Shown piece after piece: positions 12,130-22,128 of a stretch of 64,000 bases of DNA. Source of the DNA: Combretum micranthum (taxonomy: Eukaryota > Streptophyta > Magnoliopsida > Myrtales > Combretaceae); contig JAMXBD010000204.1 in assembly GCA_024138025.1 (NCBI GenBank), forward strand, positions 744,001 to 808,000. Reading direction: 5' to 3'. Made by a program: the position numbers and the translations under genes. A model generated the notes under the pieces. That model ran no database searches, was not told the origin of the DNA, and saw only the letters and a list, made by a program, of their open reading frames with translations. Each line of letters begins with the position of its first letter. Position 1 is the stretch's first letter.

Positions 12130-12606
12130 ACATCCTAAGAAAGTAGCTCTTTGGTGATGAATCGGACTGTTTCTAAATATTTGACCATTTCTTCATTTTT
12201 TGCTTTCGTATACATCTTTGACCTATTAGTTGGAAAAGATTTTGAGGTCCCTTATTTCTGCTCCTACACATGTAGCGAGCTTAAGCCTTGTTAGTAGGGC
12301 CTCGTATTCTGCTTTGTTGTTACTTGCGAGGAAGCCAAATTTTAAGGAATAACTAATCTTGACTCCATATGGTCCTTGTAAGACCAAGCGTTTCCCTCCT
12401 CCCCCCGCACCGCTGCCCCGCCCCATGTCGTAGAAGATCCATCTACGTGGAAGGTCTATGCATGCCTTTAGTTGTCGATAGGCTTAGGTATGCTGGTATA
12501 CTTAGCCATAAAGTCTGTGAGAGCTTGCATCTTTATGGCTTCGCAAGGTTAGTATGGTACTCCATAGGCACTATATTCGATTGCATATTTCATCATTCTT
12601 CCAAAG
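12130..12606 (-). pseudogene. RNase H domain of Gypsy pol (distal half), broken
   Basis: The minus strand reads FGRMMKYAIEYSAYG, EAIKMQALTDFMAKYT, FHVDGSST (first catalytic Asp), then GPYGVKISYSLKFGF, NNKAEYEALL (catalytic Glu) and GAEIRDLKIFSN. The position of the third catalytic residue, normally Asp in an SDS motif, is AAC (Asn, 12229-12231), and a stop follows. RNase H would remove the RNA strand of the RNA/DNA hybrid. The frame upstream is separated by the solo LTR at 12607-15167 and continues at 15173. Confidence 0.8.
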
Positions 12607-15167
12607 TGTCGAGCCTGAATTTTGAAAATCATCCGGTTTATTTCTTTTAACCCGATTCACGTTAAACCCTAACCCATTTAACATGAATCATCGACTAGGG
12701 ATTAAAAGAAATTGAATTTTGAAAATATTTTGGAGTTGCCAACCGATAAAAATCGAAAAAAAAATGAAAAGTTAGGATTAATGGGTCGGTTAATCCTAAC
12801 TTAGCTACTAGTCTGCGGAAAATTTGATTTTAAAACCAAACTTTAAAAAAAAATACCAAATATCTGAGTCCGGGGGCTAACCTATTAAAACCTAAACGGT
12901 TACCACTTTAAGTTTAAAATTCAAAATTTATCATTTTCTAAAAAAAATTGCAAAAAAAAAATATATGTACAAAAAATAATAACAATATTTATAAGTCAGA
13001 AATCATTTTTAATAATTTTTTCATTTTTTCATTTTTAATTCTTAGAAAACTTATAATATTTACAAAGAAAAGAAAAAACATTCAAAAATTATATATTTTA
13101 AAATAACTTATAATTACATTCACAAATGACGACAAAAGCTGAATATTTATAAAGAAAAATTAATTAATAAGAATTAATAGATCAATAGTATTTAGACTTA
13201 TAATATTTAATTTAATCAAATAATAATAAAAAAATTTATATTTTTTTAATGTCGCCCCGAAGGTACCTACGTACTCGCTAATCGAGATAAGACAAAATAT
13301 AGTTCTTTTATTAATTTTGAAAACAATTTTTTTTAAATCAAAACAAACATACACTTATTAATCTATTAATGAAAAATATTCAATAAATATCAAAACATAC
13401 ATACACATATTAACATATTTTTCAAGAATATCTAAACACACATATACTCATTAACATATTTTTCAAAAAAATATCTAAACACATTTATATATAAAATATT
13501 CAAAAAAATCAAAACATACATGCACATATTAACATATTTATAAAAAAATATTCAGTGAATATCAAATTTGCTGAAAAATAAATAAAATATTTTTTCTAAT
13601 TTTTAGAAATTTGTGGGATTTTTCTGGATTTTTTTAATAAATTTTTTATAATTTACGTAATTAAAAAATATTTATAAAAATAAATAAATTACAGACTAAC
13701 CTGGACCGTTGGATTAACTCGGGCAAGATCTGGATCGTTGATCGCGTTGACCAATTCTGCACTTCTGATCGAATTGACTAAATCAGGGACGTTGATATGG
13801 CGATCTGATCACAGCCGTTGGATCTAATGATGAAATGTAGGCCGTCAGATTTGTAGGCGGATTGGATCCGGGTTGGAGTCGGGTCGGATCCTCCCAGTCG
13901 GGCGAAGAAGACGATGGCGTGACCTTTCGAGGAGGATTCCGGCGGCTGTGGTGTTGCTCGGCCTCTGAAACCTCATCAGCCCGACGTGTCTTGCGGTGGT
14001 TGATCTCCTGGTGGTGGTGGCTTGCGCTCAGATTGATCGTAGGTGGTGGTCCGATGACGATCCGACAGCGGCGCACAATGAAAAAAATTCCACAAAGTTG
14101 CAGAACACAAAATTGCAAATTCGAGCAATTTCAAACACTCTAATCAATCAAAAACACTTCCCTAATGATCCTAACACTCTTTAATTGGATCGAAATTCTC
14201 TCAATCACTTCGAATTTGCGATTTTTGCAATTCGAACACTTTCACTCCTATTTTCCGATCTTGATGTTGTAATGTGTATTTTCTAAAATTGAATTGTCTT
14301 TTTGGCTTGTGTGGTGATCCTATTTATAGATTTCGAATCAATTTGTCGTTTTGAAGCTTTATGATTGTTCAATTTTTCGAATCACGAATCGTTCGTATTT
14401 TTTCAAATAAGAACAATTCAAAATTGGGACTCGATTTGTGATTGTTTGTTTAAATTGATCATTAATCATGTGTTTATACATTATGACTCTTCGATTGGGT
14501 GTGTTTAATTTGATCAAAGGACACGATTTGGCCATTTTTGGAATTTGAAGAAACATATTATTTCGAATTTTTCCCCAATGTTTATGACTCAATTAAGATG
14601 CCTTTTGGGATGAAATAATACATGAATTGTGTATAGATGTGATGTATCCATGCCTAGTTTGTGTCTGTACACTTAATTTCAAAAAATAACAAAGATTCAT
14701 TGATCAAAAAGTGTCTCAAAGTGGATGAACCAATGTGTCTTTTGGGAAAAAAAAAAGAACAAAAAAGAGGCAAAATCTGCCTTGGGCTGGGATCGAACCT
14801 GGGTCCCCTTGCTCCTGAACCTAGTGTGTCCATAGTCTGAACCATTAGGCCATTGGCCTGTGCCTTGGTCATGTAGCTAAACGACTAATATTTAAGACTT
14901 AAAAAATAAAATATATGTTATATCGAGCCCAAATAATTTTATATTTTTATTAATTTTTTCCTACATATACATATTATTATTTATTTTATTATTTATTTAT
15001 TCCTCTATATTTTATTTCTCTATTTCCTATACTCTCTTTTTTTATTATACTATTTAGTATTATTATTTATTTTTTTTTTTAATATATTTTTTATGAACTC
15101 AACATGACACTAATTTTTATTATAAATTTAAGCCTATTTTTAATTGGGCAAAAATTGGGTGTCTACA
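12607..15167 (-). mobile_element. Solo LTR (about 2.6 kb) inside the RNase H coding region
   Basis: On the minus strand it begins TGTAGACACCCAATTTTTGC at 15167 and ends GGCTCGACA at 12607. The 5-mers caaag (12602-12606) and ctaag (15168-15172) are a target duplication with one change. Removing the segment and one 5-mer brings the RNase H frame back into register, with a conserved Pro-Asn...Gly-Arg-Met segment spanning the join. That is strong support for these exact ends. The TGT(A)GACACCCAATTTT start is a common plant Gypsy LTR type. A GC-richer block at 13780-14060 is probably the transcribed leader. No internal retroviral genes are present, so it is a recombination-derived solo LTR. Confidence 0.8.
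14785..14860 (-). other. tRNA-like sequence with Pol III box A and box B
   Basis: On the minus strand TGGCCTAATGG (14852-14842) matches the box A consensus and AGGTTCGATCC (14800-14790) matches box B, about 40 bp apart as in tRNA genes. The flanking acceptor-arm halves do not pair well, so this is not an intact tRNA. It could be a tRNA-derived SINE remnant captured in the LTR, or an LTR-internal Pol III-like motif. Confidence 0.4.
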
Positions 15168-15172
15168 CTAAG

Positions 15173-15760
15173 ACATTAGGCTTTTAGAGGATTATCCTTA
15201 TTGATACATCGGTGAGGACAATGACCTAAGGTACCTAAAAATACGGGCATAGCCGACACGAAGATATCACTCAAATATGACCACTATCAAGGTAAATTTT
15301 TGCATTTTGGTGTATCTTTGCTCTGTTCCTTATAAGATGTGGGTGATGCAATATACCGATCTATGTTATTTTCCTTCTTCCCTAGTTCGCACAAATGAAA
15401 GAGCCCTATCACTTACCGTAAGGTAAAGATACAAAATTTAGCCTTGGAGTGGAGTCATTAACAATAAGGGTTTTGTTAACAATTGCTTTAGCTTGTCAAA
15501 GGCCTACTGTGATTTTACCATCCATTCGAATTTATCAGGTTTCTTGAGAATTTTAAAGAATTATGAGCACCTGTCAATGCTCCAAGGAAGGAATATGCTT
15601 AGCACAGTTATCCTTTTCGGCGAGTTGTTGCACTTGCTTAACCGAAGTGGATGGTGTCATTATCAATATTGCTTTAATCTTGTCAGCTTTAGCCTCAATC
15701 CCTTGTTGAGATACCACATAATCTAAAAATTTTCCTAATGAGGTGCCAAACGTGCTTTTC
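15173..15760 (-). pseudogene. RT-RNase H connection of Gypsy pol (proximal half), broken
   Basis: The minus strand reads HRSVYCITHIL-stop-GTEQRYTKM (15360-15300), corresponding to the conserved YYxSxxLxGxExRYxxxEK segment between RT and RNase H. It runs into the LTR insertion at 15167. Several in-frame stops are present. Confidence 0.65.
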
Positions 15761-15834
15761 TAAGGGTTGAGCTTTAGATTGTAGAAGCGAAGTTGATCAA
15801 AAGTTTCTTAAAGGTCATGTAGGTAAGCCTCTGT

Positions 15835-16200
15835 TCATTTACTTTTTACAATCATGTCCTTGACATAGACTTCCATGATTTGGCCTATTTGTAGTTTAAA
15901 TATCTTGGTGGCCATCCTGTGAAAGGTAGCATTGGTGTTTTTCAATTTGAACGGTATCATTTTGTAACAGTATATGTCAAAGCATGTGATGAACGAGGTG
16001 TGGAATTCATCGATTTCCTTCATCTTGATTTGGTTGTAGCCCAAGAAAGTGTCCATGAAACTTAATAGCTCATAGTAGTCTTTTGGGCATGCTTTGATCA
16101 AATCGGTTAATCGACACATATCTACCACTTCTCGCTGGGTTTTTTTACTAGGACTACATTGGCTAGCCATGTGGGGTATTTTTCTTCCCTGATGAACCCT
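15835..16200 (-). pseudogene. Reverse transcriptase core of Gypsy pol, broken
   Basis: The minus strand gives the run DLIKACPKDYY, SFMDTFLGYNQIKM, FHTSFITCF, YCYKMIPFKLKNTNATFHR and QIMEVYVKDMIVKSK. These are the successive RT motifs of Ty3/Gypsy elements: DLNKACPKD, SxMDxxxGYxQI, the PFGLxNAxxxFxR block and YxDDxLVKS. In the YxDD catalytic motif the first Asp is Lys (AAG, 15859-15861), so the polymerase centre is destroyed. RT copies the element RNA into DNA in the particle. The family assignment is secure; the exact upstream limit is not. Confidence 0.85.
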
Positions 16201-16702
16201 AGTTGAAGTAGCTTATGGACTTCTTCTTTGATGGTGGCTTTGTCTTTCTAAGGCATATTTGATTTTTCAACAAACTAGCCTTTGGGTTTTGTTGATGTTT
16301 AGTTGATGCGTGATCACACTTGGGCTTATGCCTATCATGTCATCAGCTAACCATGCAAAGACATTTTTATTTGCCTGCAAGAACGTAATCAACTCTCCCT
16401 TATATCAAAGAGGATCGATTTTCCTACCCAAGTGGTGTGTTCGGGGTTATCATATAATATAACTTCTTTTGTGTGCTCTGTTGGCTCACCTCAATGCTTG
16501 GGTTCATCATTTGGTTCTATGTCTATAGTGTAGACACAATCTACCCGTAGGGCCTTGATGTATAATTGTCTAGATTGCTCTTGATCTCCTCGATATATCT
16601 ATATCTCGGTTGGGGTTGGGAACTTAGCTTTGCGGTAGGTTGAGAAACAATCATATCGAAGATTGATTGTGTGGTCTTCCCTAATATGGCGTTGTAAAGG
16701 GA

Positions 16703-16963
16703 TTAGCAATCTACTGTAAGAAAGTCAATCTGGTATGTCACATTGCACCATTCTTCACCAAGCTCGAGGGGTAGAGTGATGATTCCATGAGGTTGACCTG
16801 GCCAGTTGTCAAAGCCATATAGCTCGTGATCATATGGCCTTAACTTCGGTTCCAACTCATGTTTCATCTGCTTATATGTTTGATTGAAGAGGATGTCAGC
16901 ACTGCTTTCAATATCGATCAGGACCCTCTTAACTTTCCAGCTCGAAATGTAGGTGGAAATCAC
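16703..16963 (-). pseudogene. Aspartic protease of the Gypsy element, broken
   Basis: The minus strand shows VKRVLIDIESSADILF followed by LYGFDNWPGQPHGIITLPLE and VTYQIDFLTV. This matches the retropepsin of Tat-type plant Gypsy elements (VDxGSSADIL...GFxG...GxIxLP). The active-site Gly after Asp is Glu (GAA, 16907-16909), a G-to-A change that should abolish activity. The protease would cut the Gag-Pol precursor. Confidence 0.8.
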
Positions 16964-17242
16964 TAGGGCATCTTGGTGGGGGGTTTGACCCCTTCATAAT
17001 CTTTGTTTAAGAAGGGGAAAGTAGTGTCGACTTCGGCCCTTTTAGGTTCCAAGCTCATTACCTACCTAGATGAGCTCAGGCCGGTAGTAGCCCAGCTCTC
17101 GTCAAAGTCATATGTCTACCTACGATGGTATTAATCTCACCATGGTATTGTTGGTTAGAGTTGGGTTGATCCAAGTGATTTTGGGCTTCAACAACTTTCT
17201 CATGTTCGTCTGTCCTATGCTTTTGTACGAGTGGCTCCATTT

Positions 17243-18731
17243 TTAGGTGATAATCAATATACTACTTGAGCACCCACGTCGTATGGCGTCCTCAATGGTG
17301 CTTTTGAGTTGCCAATAATTTTTTGTATTATGTTTGCAGTCACAGTGATATTTGTAGTATTCCTTGGAATCTTTCCTTTTCAAGCTCGGTTTCATCGGGG
17401 GTGGTAGGGGTAAGACGCCTTGGTTCCTTATCTCGAGGAACACAACATGGACAGGCAACTTTAAGGGAGTGAATTTGTTGTACATCAAGAAGAGCTTTCG
17501 CTTGTTGTCATCTTGCGACTCTAATGTGCATCAACTCGGTAGAAACGCGACAGTCCTTTTCTCGTTGTGGATTCTTTGCCTAATTAGGCTCATTTTGGGT
17601 TTCGGATTCCCTCTTAGCATTTTGGGTATCCTCCTGGTCGATGTATTTCTATGCTTTTCCCTCACTTGCTCTAGTATAGTGAGCTAGCACTTTGACAAGG
17701 AGTCAAAGAACGGTCTATTTGTGAGGACTCCTTGCTTAATAGCTTCTAGGGCTACTCCTTCATTGAGGTTTGGCACCACCAAGCACGCCTTGTTGAATCT
17801 TGCGAAGTATTCTCTTAAGAGTTCACTTCGTTTTTTCCATATCATATAAAGGTACAAGGCATTTTTCTCTGGTAGCTTACTAACCATGAAATGAGCTATA
17901 AAAAGGTCACTAAGTTGAGCAAATGAGCCTATCATGTTTGGCTCAAGTTTGTTGAACCATACCCGAGCTACTCCTCGAAAGGTAGTAGGAAAGGTTTTAC
18001 ATCATATGGCACCTGAAAAATTATGTATCGCCATAGTGGATTAGAACTGGGCGATGTGGTCTTCTGGGTCGGTTGACCCATTATGCAATTCTAAAGTGGG
18101 TAATCAGGCTCTTGTTGGGAGCACCTCTATTTAGACCTTAACCACAAAGGGCATTCTACCTGAGGACATTCTAGCAGTTTACACGCTCTTTATTGGAACT
18201 GGGCTAGGTATCCTTGGCTGCAAGTGCACACAGGCTATCCCCATGAGCTTGGGTTAAGTCGGGACGCACAATCCCTGCGTTCCTATGCCGCTTGTCTTCC
18301 ATTTGGTGCCTTGAGGTAACTCGAGCTTAATGTTGGGAAGCTGTGCATCATCACGAGAAGCTTTGATTAGCTCTCACTGGGCTCTTAGGGGCCTTGAGCT
18401 ATCAATATTTGCTCGAGCATAGGTTCGAACTATAGGATTGTTCTTTGGCAGAGGCGCTAGCTTGTGGTGATATCATGGTATGCCTATGACTCCTTTTGAT
18501 CAGCTCCTCATCGGGTTTAGAGGGTAGTTAAGTCAAAGAGATGCTCCACTGTGCATTAAAGGCATGCTCCTCCAAATGTAGGTCCTTTAGGCCCTCCAGC
18601 TTCGTGATCCTAATTTGGAGGAGGGTATTAAGGCGTTTGTTCTTCATATTCTTGTGAACAAGTTGTCTACACAAATCCTCTAATTCTAGGAAATGCCTTG
18701 GGTCCAAAGGGTTATCATTGGCAGTGGCCAA
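17243..18731 (-). pseudogene. Gag of the Gypsy element, broken
   Basis: Recognisable blocks on the minus strand, N to C: PRHFLELEDLCRQL (18700), NGSTDPEDHIAQF and the following TMAIHNFSGAI (about 18110-18010), then RVARVWFNKLEPN-like sequence, SFAQLSDLFIAHFM and REYFARFNKACLVVPNL with AIKQGVL (17935-17684), the conserved Retrotrans_gag core. Last comes a degenerate nucleocapsid-like end, YYKYHCDCKHNTKNYWQLK, with IEDAIRRG (17400-17290), where a CCHC-like Cys/His pattern is only partly kept. Gag forms the particle shell. Multiple stops and at least one frameshift. Confidence 0.75.
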
Positions 18732-18950
18732 TTAGGCTGCACACGATAGTTCTTGGGCCATGCTGTCTCTGACCAGAATGGCTCCATGTTGTGTGGGGGT
18801 AGGATAGCTTCGATTCTTGCTCCACTATGGCCTATGGGTCTTAGAGAGGTTCTTGTTGAAAAGGCAACAAGATAACAGGAGGGACTTTTCAAAAAGGTTT
18901 CAAATGAGATTTCAAACAACGAGACTAGTTTCCTATAGACGACACCAAAA

Positions 18951-19508
18951 TGTTGCATGAGCTGGATTTGAGCCGAAAAAGATAGTTCCTACAAACACCA
19001 AAGAAAGGTCAGAAGGCACCAAGGTTGCCCAACATAACCACTCCAATGCCTAAGTTAGTCTGTAGGTAAGAACAATATGTTTGTAAAGAGGTAGACAAGC
19101 CTACTTCTCTTTTTCTATTTACTTGTTTTCTTATTTCTCTCCCTAAGAAGGAACATGGGTATATGAAGCGTTTAAGGTCATACCAGGATAGCTCGCCTCC
19201 CTGTAGCTAATCTGGTACCTAACATAGTGAGGATACCTAAGTTAAGGAGTCAAGGCTTCTCGGAGTAGGGGCGAGCTGATGGTGTCCCCTCCTGTCATGA
19301 TATGCAACTGGAGTAGTTGCCTTAGTTGGAGGTCAAAAGGTCGAGACGTTGAGTTCACTAGAAAGTTGAGCTCATGTGGCCCTTCCAGCCTTTCCCAGGT
19401 GAGGTTTCTTAGGCATCACAAGCATGGGCTCCCTTTGGGGGCCTTTCGGTGTAGTTGGGCCTCAAAGCCCAATAGACCGAGTAGACTGAGAGCTATATTC
19501 TATTGTCA
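18951..19508 (-). repeat. 5' LTR of the Gypsy element
   Basis: Partner of 1647-2216. On the minus strand it starts at 19508 (TGACAATAGAA) and ends at 18951 (CATGCAACA). The internal bases immediately after it on the minus strand (18948-18931) read TGGTGTCGTCTATAGGA. This is in the position of a primer-binding site; I could not assign the tRNA. Confidence 0.9.
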
Positions 19509-19513
19509 ATACC

Positions 19514-19904
19514 ACCCAATTGCTTATAGGATTCCTAAAACCATCCCAAATCCATGTAATAAAATTAATGCAATTTAAAATATATTAAAATTCATAGTAC
19601 CATAGAAAATATAAATATTCTTAAAAATGATTTACATTTTTTATTAAAGCAAATAAGTTTAAACTTCACAAACCATTAAGTGATCAACTACATATTCTCA
19701 TCTCATGTTTAAATAAAATCAAAGGAAATACAACAAATATGAGATATTACATATGCCAGGACTAAAGTTTATATTAATTACATATTCCCTCTTAGGTGTT
19801 ATAATTTTCCTAAAACCCAACTCGAATATATAAGGTTTTGAAAATATTTTGAGTTATAAAAGAGAAATACCATACCATTAAAACCATTTGAATTTTTTTA
19901 AGAA
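19514..19904. other. Non-coding flank between the Gypsy element and the LINE fragment
   Basis: AT-rich sequence with no clear coding or repeat structure. It may contain further decayed LINE sequence on the minus strand, too weak to call. Confidence 0.4.
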
Positions 19905-20345
19905 CCTACGCGTACAAGGAACCAATGCCATTTTAATAAATTTGATAATAATGCTTATGAAAACCATTTGGACCAAGAGAATCAATCGAACATAATTTAA
20001 AAACGACTCTCTTTACTTCCTCCTTAGGAACTTCCCTAGAAAACAAATTGTTTTGCTCATCCATTATTACTAGTTGGATGTAATTCAATACGAAATAAAC
20101 ACCAAACACTTGCTGTGAAGACGAAATAAATTAAAAATAATAACCTATGATATCTCATCTTCATTAGTTAACCAATCATCGAATCTATTCTTTACTTAAA
20201 AATCTTAATTCTTGCCCTTTTATATAAAGTTTTTCTATTTAAAGAACTTTATATTTCATTCATCATATCGGAGCCAATTAATTCTAGCACTTTGCTGGTA
20301 CGTCTCCTGTGATCGAAGAGCTACATCAAGTTCTTTCCTGAGGCA
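19905..20345 (-). pseudogene. LINE (L1-type) reverse transcriptase fragment
   Basis: On the minus strand from about 20345 it reads RKELDVALRSQETYQQSAR then INWLRYDE and IKFF, followed near 20060 by FSREVPKEEVKRVVFKL and SLGPNGFHKHYYQIY. These match the conserved plant LINE order: ELdxLLxxEExxWxQxSR, WLxxGDxNTxFFH, then the F(s/t)xEEVkxAvFxm...SPGPDGF block that opens the RT domain. Stops are present and neither endonuclease nor the RT catalytic core is recognisable, so it is a short decayed fragment. Confidence 0.65.
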
Positions 20346-20454
20346 ATTCTCCTCTTCTTGGCCTTACTATACCATCATGGGGTAAGGCTAATTTATAAAA
20401 TCAACTCTCCTATTTGATCTCTACCCTCCAAACATAAGGATTTATCTAATCAGA

Positions 20455-21790
20455 ATATTATGCATATTTTATAATTAATTTTTATTTTATAATGTATAAT
20501 ATTTATATATCACAATTTATAATATTATAACTATAAAACATTTTATACATATTTTATAATTAATTTTTATTTTATAATTCCATCTTGCCTATTTGTTGAG
20601 GATTTCTCATTAATATTTTATTAAAATAATATATAATATTTATATATACTAAGTTTACATTTTATAAAAATTATTTTAAATATATAATATTTTTTAGTAT
20701 TATATTATAATTGTTTTCCAAATATGATATTATTATTAAAAAATATATAGTATGTATACATGAATATTATATATATATATTTATATATATTTAATGATAT
20801 ATAAAAGAATTATGCTTTTTAAATTACTTATTTTATATTTTATTTTAACTTAATAAATTATATATTTTTAAGTAATATGTTTATTATTTATTTCATTTTT
20901 TATTACATTTAATAAATTATGTAAAACTTATAAATATATAAATTGTATTTGATATATATAATAAATATACTATAAAAAACATAAAAATCTATTTTTCATT
21001 AATATATTAATAAAATTGTATATAATATCAATTTTAATATATTTAGATTTAACTAATTATTTTATATTATACATTTTATTATTTAAATATACTATATTTT
21101 TACATAGTAGATTATTTTTTTTCAAAAAAAAATTATTATATTTTGAATAATATAAAAATGTAAATATAAATTATTTACGATATATAGAACAAATTTTTTT
21201 ATATATTCAATAACTTATGAATACTTATAATAAATATAAATGATAAAAACATTATAAATAATATGAATATATATTTTATATATAGAAAGTTTATATTTTA
21301 CAGTAGTTACTTTATCTTATATTTTTATTATTGAAATATACTTTATTTTTAAGTAGTATTTTATGATATTACTTATATATAACATATTATATTATTGTTT
21401 TATGTTATTTTATCAAGTTGTATATTTTTTTTTTTTATATAAGAATTTATTATGTAAAAGAATATATAATAGATGTAAATAATAACTGATGAAATGTTTA
21501 AATGTTTATAACAAACTTATTTTAAGTACTATTTTTTTTATACTTTATAATATATAAATAATTAATATATTACTAAATATATTACAAATAAAATATATAG
21601 TATTAGTTGTAAATGAAATATGATTATACATCTTATATTTATTATATAATAAAATTAATTTACAAAATATAAATCCATATTATATATTACACATTTATAT
21701 ATATATATTATATTTTATATGTATAATTAAAACTATATTTTAAATAGGATTATTTATATATACATATATATACATAATAATTAAGTTTAG
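20455..21790. other. Extremely AT-rich tract
   Basis: About 1.3 kb composed almost wholly of A and T in irregular tata, aatat and ttaaat words, clearly more biased than the surroundings. No coding potential. It may be the AT-rich interior of a non-autonomous transposon ending at about 22058, or a matrix-attachment-like sequence. Confidence 0.6.
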
Positions 21791-22058
21791 AGACAGATTT
21801 GCAACATAATATAAAAAAATATATAAATTGGTGCTAAAATAATATATTTCCCTCTAAAATCAAAGACAATTTTGCAATAGAAAAAGTTTCATCGCAAATC
21901 AATTAGTAATTCGTCATAAATTCCCTCGCAAAAGCATTAAAAATTATAAGATTAATCATAATTTATGTAATCACAAATCTATCGCTAATTCATTTTTTTA
22001 GAGACAGAAATTTTCCTTCACAAATTTTCTATTTCTAAAGACTAATTTTCTAGTAGCA
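21791..22058. mobile_element. Terminal part of a degenerate CACTA-like element
   Basis: Subterminal words such as agagacagatttgc, tcgcaaatc and tcgctaattc recur, and the stretch ends ttttctagtagca (22046-22058). On the minus strand this reads TGCTACTAGAAAA, close to the CACTACTAGAAAA terminus common in plant CACTA elements. No left terminus was found, so the element is incomplete or its left end has decayed. Confidence 0.4.
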
Positions 22059-22128
22059 TAATTATTTTTTGCAAATGGTTTAGTGGAGGAGGGAGCTAAT
22101 TTTTCTTTCATATTTTCTGGAGGCAACT

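Larger units (their letters stand above)
1647..19508 (-). mobile_element. Ty3/Gypsy LTR retrotransposon, degenerate and nested
   Basis: Two long direct repeats (1647-2216 and 18951-19508) both begin tgttgca(c/t)gagctgg, end ctattgtca or ctactgtca, and carry the TG...CA termini of LTRs. Flanking 5-mers are ctacc (1642-1646) and atacc (19509-19513), a target duplication with one change. On the minus strand the interior reads gag, protease, RT, RNase H, integrase, which is Ty3/Gypsy order. An extra gene on the opposite strand lies between integrase and the 3' LTR. That arrangement is known from the Tat-type plant lineage (RIRE2, Grande, Retand), so I infer that lineage. At 17.9 kb it is oversized because at least three later insertions sit inside it. 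All frames carry stops and frameshifts. Confidence 0.9.

Noticed and set aside
13783..14143. Overlapping open frames on both strands in a GC-rich patch
   Set aside because: Inside the solo LTR 12607-15167; the GC-rich patch lengthens frames by chance. No motif on either strand.
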